A stretch of DNA of 50,068 nucleotides. Origin: Pseudophaeobacter leonis. Its GTDB lineage: Bacteria; Pseudomonadota; Alphaproteobacteria; Rhodobacterales; Rhodobacteraceae. The DNA lies in contig NZ_MWVJ01000011.1 in the NCBI RefSeq assembly GCF_002087335.1, forward strand, positions 1-50,068, written 5' to 3'. This document shows positions 25,259-34,514 of the stretch, one piece after another. Position numbers and translations under genes: made by a program. The notes beneath the pieces are model-generated. The model saw only the letters and a list, made by a program, of their open reading frames with translations. It did no database searches and was not told the origin of the DNA. Positions within the stretch are counted from its first letter, which is position 1; every line of letters begins with the position of its first letter.

Positions 25259-26404
25259 ATGGATTTTACTCTGACCGAAGAGCGCAGCATGCTGCGCGAC
25301 ATGCTGGGCCGCTTTCTCGCTGAGAATTATGACCACGAGACCCGGCAAAAACTGCTGCAGGCAGGCGAGACCCATAACGCCGAAGTCTTTGCCGCACTGG
25401 CAGAGCTGGGCGTGCTGGGCGCCTTGTTCACCGAGGCGCAGGGCGGCTTTGGCGGCGCTGGTTTTGATATCGCGGTGGTGTTCGAAGAGCTGGGTCGTGC
25501 CGGGGTGATTGAGCCTGTTTTGGGCAATGCTGCCCTTGCCGGTCACATGCTGGCCAGCCTCGCAAACGAGACGCAACAGGAGCTGCTGGCTGAGGTCATC
25601 GCAGCCGATCTGGTGCTGGGCTTTGCCCATAGCGAGGCGGGATCGCGCTATGATCTGTCCCATGTTGAGGCGACCGCGCGTCTTTCTGGCGACGCGGGAC
25701 GTGAAGTGATCACCCTGGAGGGCGTTAAAACCCAGGTGATCAACGGCGCTGCCGCACAGCTCTTTGTGGTCTCCGCCCGTGAGAGCGGCGGGGCCTGGGG
25801 GCAAAACGGGATCTCGCTGTTTTTGGTCGCGGCGGACACGCCCGGTGTATCGGTCACAACACAGGGCAATATTGATTGCGCCTCCGGCGCAACCCGGACG
25901 CTGGAGAATGTGCAGCTGGATGCGACCCGTCGGCTGGGCGTTGGCGGCCAGGGCTACGGCGCGATTGAGGCGGCCGTGGCGCAGGCGACACTGGCCATCT
26001 GCGCAGAGGCGCTTGGTGCGATGGAAGCGGCCAAAGCCCTGACGGTGGACTATCTGAAAGAGCGCAAACAGTTTGGAATGCCGATTGGTAAGTTCCAGGC
26101 GCTGCAGCACCGGATGGCCGATATGCTGATCGAGATCGAGCAGGCGCGCTCGGCTGTGGTCAACCTGGCGGGGGCTCTGGACAAGCCACGACTGATCCGT
26201 GAGCGCGAGGTCAGCGCCACCAAGAACCTGATTGGCCGGGTCGGAGCGCTGGTGGCTGAAGAATGCATCCAGATGCACGGTGGTATTGGCATGACCGGCG
26301 AATACGCGCTGTCACACTATGCCCGGCGCCTGACCATGATCGACCATCAGTTTGGCGATGTGGATCATCACCTGGAGCGATTTATAGCGTTGAAATCTGC
26401 CTGA
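25259..26404 (+). CDS. Acyl-CoA dehydrogenase (PimD-like, small partner)
   Basis: A 381-residue acyl-CoA dehydrogenase starting 12 bases after its partner with GAGAGG upstream. Motifs: LGVLGALFTEAQGGFGGAGF, LGFAHSEAGSRYDLSHVEA, YLKERKQFGMPIGKFQALQH and CIQMHGGIGMTGEYALSHYA, where the Gly-Gly-Ile-Gly-Met segment forms the FAD/active-site region. It likely forms a heteromer with the upstream protein, as described for steroid and pimeloyl-CoA dehydrogenase pairs; that is inference from adjacency. Confidence 0.87.
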   Translation: MDFTLTEERSMLRDMLGRFLAENYDHETRQKLLQAGETHNAEVFAALAELGVLGALFTEAQGGFGGAGFDIAVVFEELGRAGVIEPVLGNAALAGHMLASLANETQQELLAEVIAADLVLGFAHSEAGSRYDLSHVEATARLSGDAGREVITLEGVKTQVINGAAAQLFVVSARESGGAWGQNGISLFLVAADTPGVSVTTQGNIDCASGATRTLENVQLDATRRLGVGGQGYGAIEAAVAQATLAICAEALGAMEAAKALTVDYLKERKQFGMPIGKFQALQHRMADMLIEIEQARSAVVNLAGALDKPRLIREREVSATKNLIGRVGALVAEECIQMHGGIGMTGEYALSHYARRLTMIDHQFGDVDHHLERFIALKSA

Positions 26405-26490
26405 CCGGCCTGATTGGCCTGACGGGGCCGGGCGCATGATGCAATTCAAGGACTGTCACTGAAACCAACACTTTTAGGGAGGGACGCCGC

Positions 26491-28016
26491 GTGCAGACCC
26501 GAATTCACGACTATCTGAGTGCGGCTGCCACCGCAAAGCCCGATGTTCTGGCGATCATTGACCATGCCGATGTGAACCACAGCTGGGCCGATCTGCAGAC
26601 TGCCACCGAGGACGCCAAGGCGGTTCTGCTGGCGCAGGGGGTCAAGCCCGGCGACCGGGTGGTGATGGTGTTTGAGAACTGCCTCGCGGTCTGTGCCTTT
26701 CTTTTTGCCACCAGCCAGATCGACGCAATCGCGGTGCCGCTCAACGCCCGTCTCACCCATGCCGAGCTCGACCGGCTTATCACCCATAGCGACCCAAGCG
26801 CGGTGATATTTTGCCGCGAGGCCTCTGAGGCCGCAGTGATCCATGGCAAGGCATTTTCGGCCAAGACCGCAACCGGGCGGTTTGGTACTGTTGGCGTGTT
26901 CAGGCGCGTTGGCAGCCAGCCGGAGCCCTGTTTCAAAGCGGCTGATCAGCAGGTGGCGATCCTGCTGTATCCCTCGGGGACCACAGGGGCGCCAAAGGCG
27001 CGATGCTGACGCATCACAACCTGATGTCGGGCGCCATGGCCTCGGCCAAGGTGCGGGGCATGCAGGACGATGACATGACCTTTCGGGCCCTGCCGCTGGC
27101 GCATATCTTTGGTCTGGTGGCCTTCCTGTCGGTCTGCGGTGCGCAGGGCAGGGTGCGGCTGAAAGCACGGTTTGCGGTTGACCGGCTTTATAGGGCGTTG
27201 CAAACGGATGTCACGCTGCTGCCTGCCGTGCCGCAGATGCACGCGCTGCTGTTCCACTATGCCCGCGCCCAGAACAAGCCCCGCTATGAGGGGGATCTGC
27301 TGCGCTTTGTCTCGTCTGGTGGCGCGCCACTGGATCCGGTCTGGAAGCGAGAGGCCGAAGCCTTTTACGGTATTCCCTTGCAAAACGGCTATGGGCTGAC
27401 CGAAGGCTCTGCCGGGGTCTGCGCCACTAAAAGCCCGCTTGGCGATGCCGATGTCAGCGTCGGATTCCCGATGGAAGGCAGCCTGTTTCGGCTTGATTTT
27501 GAGGCCGAAGGCGCGACGCCTAATGAGGGTATCGGTGAGATCCTGCTGGGCGGGCCACAGGTGATGAAGGGCTACTTTCGCGATCCCGCCCAAAGCGCCA
27601 GAGTGCTGACCTCTGACGGGTTTTACCGTACCGGCGATCTGGGGCGGCTTGACCAGGAAGAGCGGCTGCATATTGCCGGACGCTCAAAGGAGCTGATCAT
27701 CCGATCCGGGTTTAACGTCTACCCGGTCGAGGTTGAGGCGGCGCTGAGCGACCATCCCGAAGTCATCATGGCGGGCGTTGTTGGCAGGCCTGCCGCAGGC
27801 AACGAAGAGGTCCTGGCATTTGTCAAAGTGGCGGCCGGTTGCAGCCTGAGCGAGGCGGAGCTATCGGGGTTTGTAAAAGACAAGCTGGCCCCCTACAAAC
27901 GGCCCACCCGGATCATTCTGACGCAGGATCTACCGACCGCACCCACCGGCAAAATTCTAAAAGCAAAACTGATTAGCACCTTTGCTGATCAGCTTCAGGG
28001 TGAAACCACTATCTGA
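26491..28016 (+). CDS. AMP-forming acyl-CoA ligase (one frameshift)
   Basis: A 508-residue acyl-CoA synthetase after repair. The start is GTG at 26491 after AGGGAGGGAC. The phosphate loop LLYPSGTTGAPKG has Pro where Thr is more usual. The frame breaks at 26997: gg should be ggg, giving PKGAMLTHHNLMSGAMA. Later motifs are QNGYGLTEGSAGVC, GFYRTGDLGRLDQEERLHIA, SGFNVYPVEVE and the catalytic lysine in PTAPTGKILKAKL. It would activate the substrate imported by the downstream TRAP system for the two dehydrogenases. Confidence 0.86.
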
Positions 28017-28023
28017 TTGTAAA

Positions 28024-28038
28024 TTCTACTATACGGAA
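28024..28038. promoter_or_regulatory. Candidate IclR operator upstream of dctP
   Basis: TTCTACTATACGGAA, outer arms TTC/GAA. Its reverse complement agrees at 11 of 15 positions with TTCTATATGGTGGAA in front of the iclR gene, and the four differences are all transitions. It lies 57 bases before the dctP start. Confidence 0.5.
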
Positions 28039-28094
28039 TGGTGTTCTGTATGTTGGCCAAGACAAAATGTGATCTCGGGGAGGAGAATCTGACT

Positions 28095-29156
28095 ATGAGC
28101 TTTGTGAAAACAGCATTTGGAGCGGCGGCTGTCGCTTTGACGTTTGGGACTGTTGCAGCGGCAGAAACCACCATCTTTTATGGCCACAGTGGCCCGGCAC
28201 GCGGCACGGTTCCTGCGGCGCTGAAATGGTTGACGGCCGCATTGGAGAGCTGTCCGGCGGCGACATGAAGCTCGATGTGCAGTGGGGCGGTGCCCTGTTC
28301 AAAGCCTCCGCCTCGGTACAGTCGATTGGCGATGGCGTGGCGGATGCCGGCTCGATCATTTCGGCCTATTTCCAAAAAGAGATGGCGGCCTATTCTTTGG
28401 CGGATCTGCCACTGGGCGGCCCCAACCCCTGGGTTGGTCTGCGCGCCACCGATCATCTGATGCGCACCGTGCCAGAAATCACTGAAAATCTGGCACCCAG
28501 AACCTGGTCTATATCGGCACCTTTACAGCCTCGGATGTGAACGTGGCCTGCAAGGGCGATGCGATCAATTCGATCCAGGATATCGCTGGCAAAAAAGTGC
28601 GTGGCGCCGGCGTCTACGGCAAAGTCTTTGGCGAGCTGGCGCGACCATGGTCAATCTTAGTGTCTATGAGGCCTATCAGGGTCTGGATACCGGCCTGATC
28701 GACTGTACCCAAGGCTACTCTTACATCATCCAGGCGCTGAAGTGGCACGAAGTCATCGACAGCTACACCGTGTTGAACTGGGGCCAGATCGGCGGCTACG
28801 GCATGTTCATGAACAAGCAAAGCCATGACGCCCGGAGCGACGATGAGAAAGCCGTGATGACCCAGGCGGGTACAGAGCTGGCAGACAAATTCGCCCAGAT
28901 CGTTATCGGTGCAAACTCCAAGGCGCTCAAGGCTATGCGCGAAGGTGGCTATGAACGCGACGTCAAGGTGATCGAGGTCTCCGCAGAAGAGCGCGCCGCG
29001 CTGAACGCCGCGACCGAGCCCTTCCTGGCGGACTGGAAAGAGAACGCTGCCAGCGTTGGTCTCAACCCTGATCACATGATCAAGGTCTATACTGATGCCG
29101 TGGCCGAGTTCACGGCTGAGTTTGACGCCAAGGGGTATCCCTGGGAGCGCAACTGA
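28095..29156 (+). CDS. dctP: TRAP transporter solute-binding protein DctP (three frameshifts)
   Basis: Periplasmic binding protein of about 354 residues after repair, with signal peptide MSFVKTAFGAAAVALTFGTV ending at AAAET. Breaks: near 28248 (one g missing, LEELSGGDMKLD), near 28496 (ccc for cccc, LAPQNLVYIGTF) and near 28638 (gg for ggg, GELGATMVNLSVYEAYQGLD). The segment IAGKKVRGAGVYG holds the arginine that pairs with the substrate carboxylate in DctP proteins. It therefore likely binds an organic acid. The start at 28095 is preferred over one 57 bases upstream because of the signal peptide. Confidence 0.85.
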
Positions 29157-29168
29157 TCTGATACAGCC

Positions 29169-29196
29169 ACCGGGGCAGGGGAAACCTTGCCCCGGT
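29169..29196. terminator. Intercistronic hairpin between dctP and dctQ
   Basis: ACCGGGGCA, a 10-base loop, TGCCCCGGT form a perfect 9-bp stem directly after dctP, without a T run. Such hairpins often stabilise the abundant binding-protein message or partly stop transcription before the membrane genes. Confidence 0.6.
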
Positions 29197-29278
29197 ACTG
29201 CTGTGTCCAGCTGTTTGAACCAGTTGGTTTTTGATCCAGTTGTTTTGCTGCTCCACCAGACTGCATAAGGGCGACGCC

Positions 29279-29781
29279 ATGTTTACCGAATAGAAAAACT
29301 CTTTGTCGACGTGGCGACGGCTGCGATCATTTTGCTGGCATTGATGATTTTTGCCGATGTGATCGCGCTCAACCTGTTCAAGGCGTCGGTGCCCGATGCG
29401 GTGATCATCGTGCGCGAGTTGATGGTGCTGGCGATCATCATGCCACTGGCTGCTGTCACCACCCAGCGGGCCCATATTGCGGTAGAGTTTCTCACCAATA
29501 TGCTGCCGCCGCGGATGGTCGAGTATTTTGTGATCTTTGGCACTTTGTTTGGCGTCTTTGCTTTGACACCGCTGATCTATTCGGGCGGCAAAGAGCTGAT
29601 GCACCAGATCAATACCGGCAGTGCCTTTTATGGCGACCTCAACCTGCCGCAATGGCCGGGGCAGCTGGCCTTTCTCATTGGTATTTCGCTGTGCTGGCTG
29701 CGGCTGCTGGCAATGGCTCTGGGCGATATCGTAACCGTCTGGCGCGGTGAGGCGCTGAATTTCGAGCCCACAGGTCACTGA
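29279..29781 (+). CDS. dctQ: TRAP transporter small membrane subunit DctQ (one frameshift)
   Basis: A four-helix membrane protein of about 167 residues. The likely ATG at 29279 reads MFT, then one c is missing near 29286 (accga for acccga); repaired it continues RIEKLFVDVATAAIILLALM. Hydrophobic segments lie in TAAIILLALMIFADVIAL, MVLAIIMPLAAV, YFVIFGTLFGVFALTPLIY and LAFLIGISLCWLRLLAMAL. With DctM it forms the Na+-driven permease. Confidence 0.82.
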
Positions 29782-29858
29782 ACTGCTGACCGGGTGAGCC
29801 CCACGCCACAGCGCGCTGATGCGCTTCGTTGAACACTTCAATTTCGGGAATAGACTTG

Positions 29859-31199
29859 ATGGATCCGGCAACGATTGGATTAGTGGCCTTTGGCCTGATG
29901 CTGGTATTGCTGGCGATGCGGGTGCCGATTGCCTTTGCATTGATTGGGGTCGCCACCATGGCTGCCTTTACCATCTTTGCCTTCAGAACCGGCACATTCA
30001 TGCCCGAGCGGGCCATTCGCGCCACCTCGTCGCTGGTGTTTTCAAACTCGTTCGATCTGGTGCACAGCTTTGATCTGTCGATGATCCCGCTGTTTGTGGC
30101 GCTGGGAAACATCGCCTATCGCGCCGGGATCACCACGGCGGTTTATAATTCGGCCAAGGTCTGGCTGGTGCGGCAGCGCGGCGGTCTGGCTGTGGCCTCG
30201 GTCATGGGCTGCGGTGGCTTTTCCGCCATCACCGGCTCCAGCCTTGCCTGCGCCTCTACCATGGGCAAGATCTGCACCCCCGAGATGCTGCGGCTGGGCT
30301 ATGATCCGCGTCTCGCCACCGCAAGTGTTGCGGCAGGCGGCACCCTGGGGTCGCTGATCCCGCCGAGCATCCTGTTTATCATCTATGCGACCCTTACCGA
30401 GACCTCGGTGAGCAAGCTGTTTCTGGCGGGGGTTCTGCCCGGCCTGCTGACCTTGGCGGGGTTTGTGCTGGTGATCTGGGTCTGGATCCTGGTGAACCCA
30501 AACTGGTGCCCGAGCGCGGTGCGCCCGCCAGTTTTGGCGAAAAGATGGCGGCAGCCCGCGAGGCCTGGCCTGCGGCGCTGATCTTTGTGATCATCGTGGT
30601 CGGCATCTACGGCGGCTTTTTCACCGCAACAGCGGCCGCGGCGGTCAGCGTTGTGATCACAACGCTTATTGGTTTTGCCCAAAGGCGCCTGACCCTGCAG
30701 AGCCTGTGGGAAGCGGTGCGTGAAACCTGCGTGCAGACCTCGGCCATCTTTATTGTTGCGGCGGGCGCCAAGATCTTTGTTGCCGCCATCGCGCTGACGG
30801 GCATGGCGCCAGCGCTGGTGCAGTCGGTGGCCGACGCACAGCTGTCGCCGATGGTGCTGCTGATCTGCATCTGTGGAGTCTATCTGATGCTGGGCATGTT
30901 CCTTGATCCCATTGGTATCATGGTTTTGACCCTGCCGCTGGTGGTGCCCTTGGTGGAATCCTATGGCATGAACCTGATCTGGTTTGGCGTTGTGGTGGTC
31001 AAGCTGCTGGAGATCGGTCTGATTACGCCGCCGGTTGGGCTTAATGTCTTTGTGCTGTCCAATGTGGTGGGCAAGGCCGGCCCCCATCGGCACTGTCTTT
31101 GCCGGCATCTGGCGGTTCTTGTGCGTCGATGTGGTGGTGCTGGCGCTGATTGTCGGTTTCCCGTCGATTTCCCTGTTCTTGTCGATGACGTCCAGATGA
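29859..31199 (+). CDS. dctM: TRAP transporter large permease DctM (two frameshifts)
   Basis: A 446-residue, about twelve-helix permease after repair. The N terminus MDPATIGLVAFGLMLVLLAM is hydrophobic; GCGGFSAITGSSLACASTMG and GGTLGSLIPPSILFIIYATL are DctM signature segments, and LMLGMFLDPIGIMVLTLPLV lies in the second half. Breaks: near 30498 (aaa for aaaa, PKLVPERGAPASFGEKM) and near 31082 (one extra c; then KAGPIGTVFAGIWRFL). The stop is then TGA at 31197-31199. Confidence 0.85.
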
Positions 31200-31234
31200 C
31201 GTCAAAATGAACAGGGCTTTTCCTTGCTGCAAAA

Positions 31235-31249
31235 TTCTATATGGTGGAA
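31235..31249. promoter_or_regulatory. Candidate IclR operator upstream of the iclR gene
   Basis: TTCTATATGGTGGAA with outer TTC/GAA arms, 29 bases before the iclR start. It matches the dctP-side site and the dehydrogenase-side site, so this regulator probably controls itself and the transport and catabolic genes. Confidence 0.5.
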
Positions 31250-31277
31250 TTCCCAAGGATAGCTAGGGTTTGAGGCG

Positions 31278-32071
31278 ATGCCAGATCTGAAAGATGACAA
31301 GCGATTTGCCAATACTCTGGCGCGTGGTCTCAATGTGTTGCGGGCCTTTGGACCCAACGATGACGGGCTGGGCAATCTGGAGATTTCGGAACGCACCGGT
31401 GTGCCACGCTCTACAGAGTCGCGGCTGACCTTTACGCTCTGTGCCCTTTGCTATCTGACCCATGGGCGGCATCACGACAAATACCGGCTTGGGCCTGCGG
31501 CACTGGCGCTGGGGAATATTGCCGGGGCCTCATTTGGCTTTGTCGAGACGGCTGGCCCGATTATGAGAAACTGGCCGATGCCACCAAAACCCTGACCGGG
31601 GTGGCCATTCAGGATGATGGCAAGATGCTGATCGTCAAGACCTGGCGGCCGCGCAACTCAACCACCACCTGGCTCAACGTTGGCTACCGGATGCCGATGC
31701 TCAAATCCTCGACCGGGGCTGCCTTTTTGGGCGCCCTGGGGCGCAGTGAATTGGCAAAACTCACCCAGGGGATGTCGGCTGAGGACCAGCACAGCTATGA
31801 AGAGGCCTGGGCTGTGGCACAGTCTGGCCTGCTGAGCGATGGCTATGCCTTTGTGCGTGGAGACCAACGGTTCAATACCACGATCAACGCGATCGCGGCC
31901 CCCTATCGGCCCTCTGAATTTGGCGAGCCGGTCTCGTTTCTGAGTGGCGCGCGCACGGTTGATCTGACCGATCAGCTGATCACAGAGACGGTTGGCCCGG
32001 CGTTGGTCTCTGCCGTGCAGGAATTGCTACATATCACCGGGCGGCGCTTTCCAATCATGGCTGAGGACTGA
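31278..32071 (+). CDS. IclR family regulator (one frameshift)
   Basis: A 264-residue IclR regulator after repair: N-terminal winged helix (ARGLNVLRAFGPNDDGLGNL, then ISERTGVPRSTESRLTFTL) and a C-terminal effector domain (IQDDGKMLIVKTW, FNTTINAIAAPYRPS). The break near 31567 is aaa for aaaa, repaired as MRKLADATKTLTGVAI. Two residues look odd for the family: Glu in PRSTESRLT where Val is usual, and Cys in CALCYL where Gly is usual; both are one-base changes and may be read errors. It closes the TRAP operon. Confidence 0.85.
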
Positions 32072-32085
32072 AACCGGACAAATGC

Positions 32086-32111
32086 CCCTCCCACACATCG
32101 CTGCGGGAGGG
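32086..32111. terminator. Hairpin between convergent iclR and CBS-domain genes
   Basis: CCCTCCC and GGGAGGG form a perfect 7-bp stem with a 12-base loop between two convergent stops. There is no T run, so it is a weak bidirectional terminator candidate. Confidence 0.45.
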
Positions 32112-32128
32112 AACAGTTTCGTGCTGGC

Positions 32129-32650
32129 CTAGCCGACAATCATCTGTTTCAGCTGCAGGGCCTCGTATTCCAGCTCGTTGAGGCGAAAGTTTACCACATC
32201 GCCAATGGTCAGCATGCCACACAGCCGGTCGCCGTCCTTGACTGGCATATGGCGAAACCGCCCCTCGTTCATGCGCCGCAACACAGAGACCAGCGCATCA
32301 GAGGGCGTACAGGTTTCGACCTTGCTTGTCAAGGTCTCGGCGACCGTTTGCGGCAGGGTCTGTCCTGGCGTTTCCGCCAGCTTTCGCACGATGTCACGTT
32401 CCGACAAGATGCCCTTTAGCGCGCCATTGTCATCCGTGACCAAAAGGGCCCCGATGCGCCGGTCGCGAAAACGGTGTACGGCGGTGCTGAGTGTGTCGGC
32501 AGACGAGATCGTGTAGACGGTTCCCCCCTTGCGCGAGATGAGGTGCTGCACGGTTGCGGTGTCTTGCGACATATTGCTTTCGGCGGGTTGACTGCGGGTG
32601 GTCTTTTTCGCCTGATCCCCACGGCTGGGCGCCTGATACGAGCTTGGCAT
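32129..32650 (-). CDS. CBS-domain protein
   Basis: A 173-residue protein with two CBS domains: VYTISSADTLSTAVHRFRDR with IGALLVTDDNGALKGILSER, then VETCTPSDALVSVLRRMNEG with FRHMPVKDGDRLCGMLTIGD. CBS pairs bind adenine nucleotides. The end is LNELEYEALQLKQMIVG. The start at 32650 is chosen for GGGAGGA upstream; a shorter start (MSQDTATVQ) is possible. It is monocistronic. Role probably energy or stress sensing, unproven. Confidence 0.8.
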   Translation of the reverse strand: MPSSYQAPSRGDQAKKTTRSQPAESNMSQDTATVQHLISRKGGTVYTISSADTLSTAVHRFRDRRIGALLVTDDNGALKGILSERDIVRKLAETPGQTLPQTVAETLTSKVETCTPSDALVSVLRRMNEGRFRHMPVKDGDRLCGMLTIGDVVNFRLNELEYEALQLKQMIVG

Positions 32651-32763
32651 TGTGGAATCCTCCCTGTTGTCCAATAGGCCGGGTTGTTTAAGTGGCCAGG
32701 TTGTATAGTAGTCCGGTGCTGTGCCATTCAGCTTAGACGACAAATGTCCTTTGGGGGAATACC

Positions 32764-32952
32764 TTGCTTGCCTCACATCTCACACTGACGCCGCTTACGG
32801 CCACGGTATTAATCTTTTTGGCGGTGCTGGCGGGCAATCGGTATCGCCGGGTCTGGAAGACTGAAGGGCCGCGTTGGCAGCTTTGGCTGTTTGGCCTGCT
32901 GGCGGCACTGGCGCTGCTGACGCTGGCCTTTGTGCCAATGCAGACCGCCTGA
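32764..32952 (+). CDS. Small membrane protein, two helices
   Basis: A possible 62-residue protein from a TTG start (or nearby) with GGGGG a few bases upstream. Two hydrophobic segments, TATVLIFLAVLAGNRY and LWLFGLLAALALLTLAFV, flank a basic loop RRVWKTEGPRW. I do not recognise a family. It is divergent from the CBS gene and converges on nqrM. The strong membrane pattern supports it being real. Confidence 0.45.
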   Translation: MLASHLTLTPLTATVLIFLAVLAGNRYRRVWKTEGPRWQLWLFGLLAALALLTLAFVPMQTA

Positions 32953-32983
32953 GCAGCGCCAGACGCAGAAATCCAGACTCAGC

Positions 32984-33008
32984 AAAAAAGGCGACCCAAA
33001 GGGCCGCC
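32984..33008 (-). terminator. Rho-independent terminator of the apbE-nqrM unit
   Basis: On the minus strand GGCGGCCC, loop TTT, GGGTCGCC, then six T: an 8-bp stem with one G-T pair, 44 bases after the nqrM stop. Confidence 0.85.
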
Positions 33009-33051
33009 TGTATCCGTTACTCATGCTGTTTGGTGCCCCTGCTGCGGCAGA

Positions 33052-33300
33052 TCAGCCCTCGGCGCGCATCTCGGCTTCCATCTGCTCAACCATCTGGCGG
33101 GCGCGTTTGCACTGCAGCTTGTCGCGCAGCGGGCTGTTGGGATCGACGTCCTTTTTGCACACCAGACATTTGTCAGCGCCTGAAATGGCGTTCAGTCCGC
33201 CACAGCTGCCTTTGATGGTCTTACCCATAAAGATCACGCCCAGCGACATGCCCAGCATGATGAGGGTCAACAACCCAAAGGTCAGAAGGAAAGTGGCCAT
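33052..33300 (-). CDS. nqrM: Na+-NQR maturation protein NqrM
   Basis: An 82-residue membrane-anchored protein: one helix (FLLTFGLLTLIMLGMSLGVI), then the NqrM pattern IKGSCGGLN with CLVCKK, four cysteines thought to take part in iron delivery to NqrD/NqrE. It lies 12 bases after apbE and opposite the nqr operon, which fits a role in assembling that complex. Confidence 0.88.
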   Translation of the reverse strand: MATFLLTFGLLTLIMLGMSLGVIFMGKTIKGSCGGLNAISGADKCLVCKKDVDPNSPLRDKLQCKRARQMVEQMEAEMRAEG

Positions 33301-33312
33301 GGTGATCTGCCC

Positions 33313-34338
33313 CTATTGCTTGGCTTGCAGTTTGGCAAACTGCGAGCTGACGGTGGTTTCAAAGCCTGTCTCACCGGAATCGGGGCTGCGTGCAATGAAC
33401 AAAACCGCGAGGCCCTCGGCTTCGGCGACCTTTAGCCCCCGGTCCTGACCCAGCGCCAGCAAGGCTGTGGCCCAGCCATCGGCCATCATCGCATCCGGTG
33501 CCAGCACGGTGACCGAGGCGGTGCCATGTGTGATCGGGCGCCCGGTGGTGCCGTCGATGATATGGGAGTAGCGAATGCCGCCCTGTTCAAAATAGTTGCG
33601 ATAATCGCCTGAGGTGGCCATGCCCAGACCCGAGACATCGACAATTTCCTCAATGCTCTGGCTGGCGGCATCCGGGCGTTCAATACCAATGCGCCAGCTG
33701 TTGCCCTTGGGGTTCTGGCCGGCAGTGACCAGATCGCCACCGATTTCTACCATATAGTCTCTCAGCCCGGCCTCAGCCAGAACCGCAGCAACCTGATCCA
33801 CCCCATAGCCCTTGGCGATGGCGGCGAGATAGACCGAGGCTTGCGGCAGGCTTTTGCGCAGTGTCAAAGGCTCCTGCGACAGGGACAGAATCTTGCTCTG
33901 TCCAACCTGACCCATGGCCGCCGCGATGGCGTCATCCGCAGGCACGGGGCTGTCCTGATCGCGGGCGCCAAAGCCCCAGATCTCGATCAGCGGGCCCAGG
34001 GTCACATCAAAAAGCCCCTCGCTTTTGTCATGGATCTCATTGGCGGCGCTGATGACCTTGGCCAGCTCTGGTGAGATTGCGACCGGATCCGTCGAGGGGG
34101 AGGCGTTGAAGCGGGAAATCTCAGAGGTAGGGTCCCAGTTTGACATCTGCGCGTTGACCGCTGCCAGTTCGGCTGTGATTGCGGCCTGCAGCGCATCGGC
34201 TGACAGCGCGGCCGTTTTGTCGACTGCTGTGATGTTATACGTTGTGCCCATTGTTTCACCGCTAAACTGCAGCGTTATGGGATCCGATTTGCACGCTGCG
34301 AGAAAAAACGCGAGCGCAACAAGAAAGAGACGTGCCAT
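33313..34338 (-). CDS. apbE: FAD:protein FMN transferase ApbE, lipoprotein
   Basis: A 341-residue flavin transferase that attaches FMN to threonines of NqrB and NqrC. The N terminus MARLFLVALAFFLAAC is a lipoprotein signal. ApbE marks: GETMGTTYNITA, SNWDPTSEISRFN, AIAKGYGVDQVA, VEIGGDL, ATSGDYRNYF and HIIDGTTGRPITHG. It is divergent from nqrA and followed by nqrM, so both maturation factors travel with the complex. A good promoter lies at 34368-34394. Confidence 0.92.
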   Translation of the reverse strand: MARLFLVALAFFLAACKSDPITLQFSGETMGTTYNITAVDKTAALSADALQAAITAELAAVNAQMSNWDPTSEISRFNASPSTDPVAISPELAKVISAANEIHDKSEGLFDVTLGPLIEIWGFGARDQDSPVPADDAIAAAMGQVGQSKILSLSQEPLTLRKSLPQASVYLAAIAKGYGVDQVAAVLAEAGLRDYMVEIGGDLVTAGQNPKGNSWRIGIERPDAASQSIEEIVDVSGLGMATSGDYRNYFEQGGIRYSHIIDGTTGRPITHGTASVTVLAPDAMMADGWATALLALGQDRGLKVAEAEGLAVLFIARSPDSGETGFETTVSSQFAKLQAKQ

Positions 34339-34367
34339 TTGTCCACCTACCCTTGAAACGCCCTTCT

Positions 34368-34394
34368 ATTGTACGCTATTCGCGGCCCTGTCAA
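34368..34394 (-). promoter_or_regulatory. Promoter of apbE-nqrM
   Basis: On the minus strand TTGACA (34389-34394, perfect -35) and TACAAT (34368-34373, five of six at -10) are 15 bases apart, 29 bases before the apbE ATG. The spacer is shorter than the usual 17; a lost base is possible given the error rate here. Confidence 0.5.
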
Positions 34395-34514
34395 TCTTCG
34401 CCAAGCCTGGGAAACTTTGCTATGAATGTCACGATGGCAGAATAGATCAAGTTTCCGGTAGGAACCCGGGGCAGATCAGACTATTTGCAGGCCGAATCCA
34501 AAAACAGCCATGAC

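Noticed and set aside
24452..26278. 608-codon open frame antisense to both acyl-CoA dehydrogenase genes
   Set aside because: It spans two well-supported genes, has a low-complexity His/Gln/Arg composition and shows no domain. It is a shadow of high third-position GC.
28095..31199. Reading the TRAP genes as true pseudogenes
   Set aside because: Six single-base breaks, nearly all in homopolymers, each reparable to family sequence, with operators and neighbours preserved, fit read errors better than decay.
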